This document shows, piece after piece, positions 59,309 through 64,000 of a DNA stretch of 64,000 nt. This DNA is from Pseudophaeobacter sp965641885 (GTDB lineage: Bacteria; Pseudomonadota; Alphaproteobacteria; Rhodobacterales; Rhodobacteraceae), in assembly GCA_965641885.1 (NCBI GenBank), contig OZ282574.1:2480001-2544000 (forward strand), in the 5' to 3' direction. The position numbers were made by a program, and so were the translations under genes. The notes under the pieces are model-generated. The model was not told the origin of the DNA. It made no database searches and worked only from the letters and a program-made list of their open reading frames with translations. Numbering within the stretch: the stretch's first letter is position 1; every line of letters starts with the position of its first letter.

Positions 59309-60493
59309 ATGTTTCAGCCCTTTTTTGAAAATCTGCGCCAGGCCGCAATCCCGGTCTCGCTGCGGGAATATCTCACGTTTCTTGAGGGGATGAAAAAGGG
59401 CCTGGTGACCTATGACATCGAGGCTTTCTACTTTTTGGCCCGTGCCGCCATGGTCAAGGATGAGCGCAATATAGACAAATTCGACCGGGCCTTTTCCGCC
59501 ACTTTCAAAGGGCTGGAAGCGATCCCCAATTCTGCTGTGATGGAGGCCGTAGACATTCCCGAAGAATGGCTGCGTAAAATGGCGGAAAAGCACATGACCG
59601 CCGAGGAAAAAGCCGAGATCGAAGCTCTGGGCGGCTTTGACAAGCTGATGGAGACGCTGAAACAGCGGCTTGAGGAACAAAAGGGACGGCATCAGGGCGG
59701 CAACAAATGGGTTGGCACCGGCGGCACATCGCCCTTTGGCGCCTATGGCTATAACCCCGAAGGGGTGCGGATTGGCCAAAAAGAAAGCCGCCATCAGCGG
59801 GCCGTCAAGGTCTGGGATAAACGCGAGTTCCGCAATCTCGATGGCGATGTTGAACTGGGAACCCGTAACATCAAGGTGGCGCTGAAACGCCTGCGCCGCT
59901 GGGTCCGTGAAGGCGCCCATGAAGAGCTGGATCTCGACAACACCATCCGCTCAACCGCTGAGCATGGCTATCTGGATGTCAAAACCCGCCCCGAGCGTCA
60001 CAACGCCGTAAAAGTCCTTTTGTTTTTGGATGTCGGCGGCTCAATGGATCCGCATATCAAGGTGGTGGAAGAGCTGTTCTCGGCCGCCCGTACCGAGTTC
60101 AAACATCTGGAATACTTTTACTTTCACAACTGCCTTTATGAGGGCGTATGGCGCGACAACCGGCGCCGCTGGGACGCCCAGATGTCGACGGATGAGATCC
60201 TGCGCACCTATGGGCCGGACTACAAATGTATCTTTGTAGGGGATGCTTCGATGTCTCCCTATGAGATCGCCTATCCCGGCGGGGCTAACGAGCACTGGAA
60301 CAAAGAAGCCGGCCAGGTCTGGCTTGAGCGCGCGCGGCAGCAATGGAAATCGCATCTCTGGATCAACCCGGTGCCACAAACCCATTGGGACTACACCCAG
60401 TCAATAGGCATGGTGCGCGAGATTTTTGAAGACCGGATGGTTCCCATGACCCTCGACGGGCTGGAGCGCGGCATGCGTGACCTCACAAGGTAG
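59309..60493 (+). CDS. VWA (CoxE-like) domain protein, MoxR partner
   Basis: 394 residues, no signal peptide. The N-terminal half (LREYLTFLEGMKKGLVTYDI, EEWLRKMAEKHMTAEEKAEI) is followed by a glycine-rich linker (WVGTGGTSPFGAYGYNP) and a VWA domain at about 234-390 with VLLFLDVGGSMDPHIK. The metal site reads D-V-G-G-S, so the first Ser of the usual DxSxS is Gly, as in CoxE-type domains. With the MoxR ATPase it probably forms a RavA-ViaA-like chaperone pair. Confidence 0.9.
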   Translation: MFQPFFENLRQAAIPVSLREYLTFLEGMKKGLVTYDIEAFYFLARAAMVKDERNIDKFDRAFSATFKGLEAIPNSAVMEAVDIPEEWLRKMAEKHMTAEEKAEIEALGGFDKLMETLKQRLEEQKGRHQGGNKWVGTGGTSPFGAYGYNPEGVRIGQKESRHQRAVKVWDKREFRNLDGDVELGTRNIKVALKRLRRWVREGAHEELDLDNTIRSTAEHGYLDVKTRPERHNAVKVLLFLDVGGSMDPHIKVVEELFSAARTEFKHLEYFYFHNCLYEGVWRDNRRRWDAQMSTDEILRTYGPDYKCIFVGDASMSPYEIAYPGGANEHWNKEAGQVWLERARQQWKSHLWINPVPQTHWDYTQSIGMVREIFEDRMVPMTLDGLERGMRDLTR

Positions 60494-60714
60494 CGCATCT
60501 TTGCCCAGTATCGTGAGGGCCCAGTATTTAAGGCCTGATTTGGGGCGCACGTATTGGGTCACAGTTTTTGGGGCCACGACACTGCTGTAGCGGCTGTGTT
60601 TTGGCAGGCGAAATAACTCTCTAAACGTCTAAAATAGCACGTAAATCCTCAACTTAATTTTAGAAGTCTCTCTGCTACGAAAGGCTTCTAAACTGATTTT
60701 GGGAGCCCGTAATT
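60494..60714. other. Intergenic region upstream of the GGDEF-EAL gene
   Basis: 221 bases, no gene. It contains a 16-bp duplication (gcccagtatcgtgagg 60503-60518; gcccagtatttaagg 60519-60533) and an AT-rich stretch at 60610-60700 that probably holds the promoter. Confidence 0.4.
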
Positions 60715-62313
60715 TTGCGCTTTTTTGACCGTCTCAGGCAGCTAAAAGTTGAGATCACCTTTGTCGTTGTAACTCTCATTTGCTTCCGTATCAGCGCCGA
60801 GATGGAGTTGTTCGAGAGGTTTTATGACTTTAGCCGCGCCCATGAAGACTGGGAACTCGACGAGATTGCAGTCCTGAGCCTGAATGTTCTGGCAGCGATG
60901 CTTTGCTACCTTTTCCTGCACGCAAAAACACTGTCACGCACAGTAAAAGAGCGCGATCTGGCAGAATTGGAGGCGCAACGCATTGCGCGCCACGATTCCC
61001 TGACCGGTCTGGCTAATCGCCGTGCCTATACCAGCCACCTGGCCAAATGCGCCGAGAGCGGCAATCTGGACGGCCTTATGGTCATGATGATTGACCTGGA
61101 TCGGTTTAAAGCGATCAATGACCTGCACGGTCACGCCTGCGGAGATTTTGTTTTAAGCGAAACCGCAAAACGGCTGCAGAAGGAACTGGCGCTGGGTGAT
61201 TTTGTCGCGCGACTGGGCGGCGATGAATTCGCAATCGCGCTGGCCCCCGGAACCGGTGTTGAAAGGGCTGAAAGCGTCGCGAGACGCATTGCAACCTCTG
61301 TCGCCTCCCCCTTCATCTACAATGAAATCAAACTCTCAATCGGGTCGAGCATTGGCCTGGCTTGCCTTGAGAAGGATCTGGAGCCCTCGTCAGCGCTGCA
61401 TTGTGCAGATCAGGCGCTCTATTGTGCCAAAAAGAACGGCCGGGGTCACTTTGCCTGGTATGATGCCCAGCTTGACAGCTCGGCCAAGGAACGGCGCATT
61501 CTGGAACAGGATCTGCGACAGGCGGTTCGCGATGGAGATATCGACGCGCATTTCCAGCCGATTTTTGACATCGCAAATAATCAGCTCTGCGGCTTTGAGG
61601 CCCTGGCACGTTGGGAGCACAAGACGCGTGGCATGATCCCTCCCGATACTTTCATTTCCATCGCGGAAGACATTGGGTTGATTGCGCCTTTGGGCTGGGC
61701 GATCCTGACAAAAGCCTGCCTTGCCGCACGCGAGTGGGATGCCTCGCTCAAACTGGCCGTAAACTTCTCTCCAACGCAGTTTCGCGACGCGCATCTGGTC
61801 AGCACGGTGAAGGACGTGCTGAACAAGACCCGGTTCGACCCACGCCGACTGGAAATAGAAGTCACCGAAAGCGCCATCATGCTGGACTTTGAATTGGCAA
61901 AAAAATCTATCCGAGAGCTGCGTCAACTGGGGGTCACGCTGGCGCTTGATGATTTTGGCACCGGATTTTCCTCGCTGTCCAACCTGCGCCAACTGCCATT
62001 TGACCGGATCAAGATCGACCAGAGCTTTGTCTCTGACATAAGTGAAAGCCCGGAAAATCAAAAAATCGTTGCCGGAATTCTGGCTATGGCGCAGGGGCTT
62101 AATCTGTCTGTAACGGCCGAAGGGATCGCGTCAACGCGCGACCTTGCGTTTTTACAGGGTGTTGACTGCCCGCTGGGTCAGGGATTTTTGTTTTCAAAAC
62201 CAATGACCGCAGAAGAAACCGACTGGTTGCTGGAAACAAAATGGTCTGAACTGTACAAGCGTGAGACTCCTTTTTCGCCAGAGGACGCCGTAGACGTCCC
62301 AAAGGCAGGATAA
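60715..62313 (+). CDS. Membrane-bound GGDEF-EAL protein (cyclic di-GMP turnover)
   Basis: 532 residues starting with TTG at 60715; GGGAG stands upstream. Two hydrophobic segments (about 12-25 and 52-69), a short helix, then GGDEF domain 85-250 with intact RLGGDEFAIAL (GGDEF 168-172) and no RxxD inhibitory site at the expected position. The EAL domain (about 265-510) keeps FEALARW (295-297), IEVTES and LDDFGTGFSS (412-417), so both synthesis and breakdown of c-di-GMP look possible. There is no PAS or other sensor domain; any input would come through the membrane part. Confidence 0.93.
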   Translation: MRFFDRLRQLKVEITFVVVTLICFRISAEMELFERFYDFSRAHEDWELDEIAVLSLNVLAAMLCYLFLHAKTLSRTVKERDLAELEAQRIARHDSLTGLANRRAYTSHLAKCAESGNLDGLMVMMIDLDRFKAINDLHGHACGDFVLSETAKRLQKELALGDFVARLGGDEFAIALAPGTGVERAESVARRIATSVASPFIYNEIKLSIGSSIGLACLEKDLEPSSALHCADQALYCAKKNGRGHFAWYDAQLDSSAKERRILEQDLRQAVRDGDIDAHFQPIFDIANNQLCGFEALARWEHKTRGMIPPDTFISIAEDIGLIAPLGWAILTKACLAAREWDASLKLAVNFSPTQFRDAHLVSTVKDVLNKTRFDPRRLEIEVTESAIMLDFELAKKSIRELRQLGVTLALDDFGTGFSSLSNLRQLPFDRIKIDQSFVSDISESPENQKIVAGILAMAQGLNLSVTAEGIASTRDLAFLQGVDCPLGQGFLFSKPMTAEETDWLLETKWSELYKRETPFSPEDAVDVPKAG

Positions 62314-62404
62314 GCGCAAACTGTGACAATCGCTGTCGCGTAAGTTCTGGCGGCCTTTGGCAATGCCCCTTGCCATGGCCTCCCTGCGCACGCATATCTA
62401 GCTG

Positions 62405-63091
62405 ATGCTACGCTTGACCCCTATTATCCTGGCCGTGATTTACGGCCTTGTCATGTACCGGATTTCCGTCTGGCGCACCCACAGAGACCTTGATGCGCGC
62501 TCTACCGAACTGGCGGATGCCAAACTGCGCCGCCTGACCGATCGCATGGCCGCCGCACTGGAAATTGAGCGGATCCCGGTGTTTATCTATGAGGTCGATC
62601 CGGTCAACGGGCTTGCCGCTCCGGATGGGCGCATTTTCATCACCCGTGGCTTTTATCGCAAATACCAAAGCGGCGAAGTGAGTGACGCAGAGCTTGCCTC
62701 GGTGATCGCCCATGAGCTGGGACATGTGGCGCTGGGACATGCCAAGAAACGAGTGATTGATTTCTCTGGTCAAAATGCACTGCGCACCGCGCTGATGATG
62801 ATCCTTGGGCGCTATGTCCCCTTTGTCGGCCCCTGGATTGCCGGGCTGCTGGCCAATCTGCTAGCCGCCCGTCTGTCGCGCAGTGACGAATACGAGGCCG
62901 ATGAATATGCCGCCGCCCTGCTGGCCAAGGCAGGCATCGGGCTTGAGCCACAAAAGAGCCTGTTCCTCAAGCTTGAGGCGCTGACACAGTCGCGCGCCGG
63001 CATGGCGCCTGCCTGGCTGATGTCACACCCAAAAACCGCCGAGCGTATCGCCGCGCTGGAACGGCTTGAGGCCGGTTGGAAAAACAGCTGA
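62405..63091 (+). CDS. M48 family metallopeptidase
   Basis: 228 residues. N-terminal membrane anchor LTPIILAVIYGLVMYRI (4-20), zinc motif VIAHELGHVALGHAKK with HELGH at 103-107, and the third ligand Glu in SRSDEYEADEYAAALL. A second hydrophobic patch near 130-150 may re-enter the membrane. The HtpX/Oma1-type family removes damaged membrane proteins; the substrate is unknown. Confidence 0.9.
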   Translation: MLRLTPIILAVIYGLVMYRISVWRTHRDLDARSTELADAKLRRLTDRMAAALEIERIPVFIYEVDPVNGLAAPDGRIFITRGFYRKYQSGEVSDAELASVIAHELGHVALGHAKKRVIDFSGQNALRTALMMILGRYVPFVGPWIAGLLANLLAARLSRSDEYEADEYAAALLAKAGIGLEPQKSLFLKLEALTQSRAGMAPAWLMSHPKTAERIAALERLEAGWKNS

Positions 63092-63184
63092 CATCACGTC
63101 ATTTTGTCAGGCAGCTCTTGTCAAAGGCGCGCGAAGATCCCAATTCTCAAGTTCCCGTGACTGGAAGCCTGATTGGACCCCCTG

Positions 63185-64000
63185 ATGCGTTACTCTCTTC
63201 TTGACCTTGCCCCGGTGCCCGAGGGCAGCGAAATTCCACAGTCCTTCCAAAACAGCACAGAGCTGGCGCAACAGGCTGAAAGCTGGGGCTATACGCGCTA
63301 CTGGCTGGCAGAGCACCACAATATGCCCGGTATTGCCTCTGCGGCCACCACCGTTCTGATTGGCCATATCGCCAGCCAGACCAAAACCATCCGGGTCGGG
63401 GCTGGCGGCATTATGCTGCCCAATCACGCACCCTATATGGTCGCCGAGGCCTTTGGTACTCTGGCGTCGCTTTACGGGGATCGTATTGATCTGGGGCTGG
63501 GCCGCGCGCCGGGTACAGACATGCAGACCGCCTATGCCCTGCGCCGTGGCATGGCCTCGGGCCATGGCGCTGCTGACAGCTTCCCGCAGGATGTGATTGA
63601 CCTGATTGGTTTTCTTGGCCCACTTGATCCAGAAGCCAAAGTACGCGCCTTTCCGGGCCAGGGCACCAATGTGCCGGTCTGGATCCTCGGCTCCAGCCTT
63701 TATGGTGCACAACTGGCGGCGCAGCTGGGGCTGCCCTATGCCTTTGCCTCGCATTTTGCGCCGCAAGCCCTTGAAGAAGCGCTGGAGCTGTATCGCCGCG
63801 CTTTCAGACCCTCTGCCTTTCTGGACCGCCCGCATGCCATGATGGCAGTGAATGTTTTTGCGGCTGACAGCGACGCTGAAGGCATCCGGCTGCGCACCAC
63901 GATGCAGCAGGCCTTTGCCCGGCTACGATTGGGACAACCCGGCAAACTGCCGCGCCCCGTCGACGATATCACCGAACATCTGCCGCCCGCGGTGCTGTCC
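63185..64000 (+). CDS. Luciferase-like (LLM class) flavin-dependent oxidoreductase, 3' end cut by the window
   Basis: ATG 63185; the frame is open to the last base (272 codons), so the stop lies beyond the window. It begins MRYSLLDLAPVPEGSEIPQS and continues with WLAEHHNMPGIASAATTVLI, GAGGIMLPNHAPYMVAEAFG and DLGLGRAPGTD, the pattern of MsnO8-type flavin monooxygenases. It would use reduced FMN and O2; the substrate is unknown. Confidence 0.93.
   Translation, partial: MRYSLLDLAPVPEGSEIPQSFQNSTELAQQAESWGYTRYWLAEHHNMPGIASAATTVLIGHIASQTKTIRVGAGGIMLPNHAPYMVAEAFGTLASLYGDRIDLGLGRAPGTDMQTAYALRRGMASGHGAADSFPQDVIDLIGFLGPLDPEAKVRAFPGQGTNVPVWILGSSLYGAQLAAQLGLPYAFASHFAPQALEEALELYRRAFRPSAFLDRPHAMMAVNVFAADSDAEGIRLRTTMQQAFARLRLGQPGKLPRPVDDITEHLPPAVLS

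Overview
This window is a 64 kb stretch of core-like chromosome from a marine alphaproteobacterium, most likely a Roseobacter-group member of the Rhodobacteraceae. The evidence is gene order and protein type. The lptF-lptG-lptD-surA-pdxA-rsmA, DUF177-rpmF-plsX-fabH-ihfA-merR and argS-SPOR-nagZ-scpA-scpB runs, a DUF4167 protein next to prmC-prfA, a two-domain dCTP deaminase and a one-cysteine DksA are all typical of that group. The genus cannot be fixed from the sequence alone. DNA is moderately GC-rich throughout, and no phage, plasmid, transposase or CRISPR was seen.

Layout. 1-6.8 kb (+) holds outer-membrane biogenesis genes (LptF end, LptG, LptD, SurA) with PdxA and RsmA. 7-10 kb (-) holds prfA-prmC and a DUF4167 protein. 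10-14.2 kb (-) holds an M20 amidohydrolase, two overlapping agmatinase-family ureohydrolases and a DUF1499 protein. 14.2-16.6 kb (+) holds mazG, a nucleoside hydrolase and a GNAT enzyme. 16.8-19.9 kb (-) holds eno with an upstream operator pair, a DMT permease and a Fur-family regulator. 20-29.6 kb has a DEAD-box helicase, an EEP hydrolase, selO, a cupin, anmK, tyrS, a tiny membrane protein, a GNAT/FemAB-like protein and an SDR. 29.9-33.3 kb (-) has an ABC-F ATPase, an OlsB-type N-acyltransferase and BamE. 33.4-38.6 kb (+) is the fatty-acid/phospholipid cluster ending with tRNA-Pro(GGG). 38.7-41.9 kb has dcd, a frameshifted Lrp/AsnC regulator and an MFS permease. 42-49.9 kb (-) has scpB, scpA, nagZ, a SPOR protein, argS, a YciI protein and dgt. 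50-54.2 kb has erpA, the unusual operon described below, and xthA. 54.6-64 kb has a flavoprotein monooxygenase, dksA, a MoxR ATPase/DUF2927 lipoprotein/small membrane protein/VWA group, a GGDEF-EAL protein, an M48 peptidase and the start of a luciferase-like oxidoreductase.

The best candidate for an undescribed system is the minus-strand operon at 50347-52995. A 101-residue protein carries four copies of the hexapeptide LFSSGS at 20-21 residue spacing, the last forming the extreme C-terminus. It is followed by a 395-residue protein of unknown function and then, with a 4-base ATGA overlap, by a DMT-family permease. The hexapeptide is identical in all four copies while its codons differ, so selection acts on the peptide. 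The layout (repeat peptide, large soluble protein, exporter-like permease) resembles a multi-core modified-peptide or peptide-signal locus, but that function is inference.

Two non-coding themes recur. One is a REP-like family of two-hairpin elements in four copies, all at gene 3' ends. The other is many imperfect 13-19 bp tandem duplications in intergenic DNA, several of which run across stop codons.
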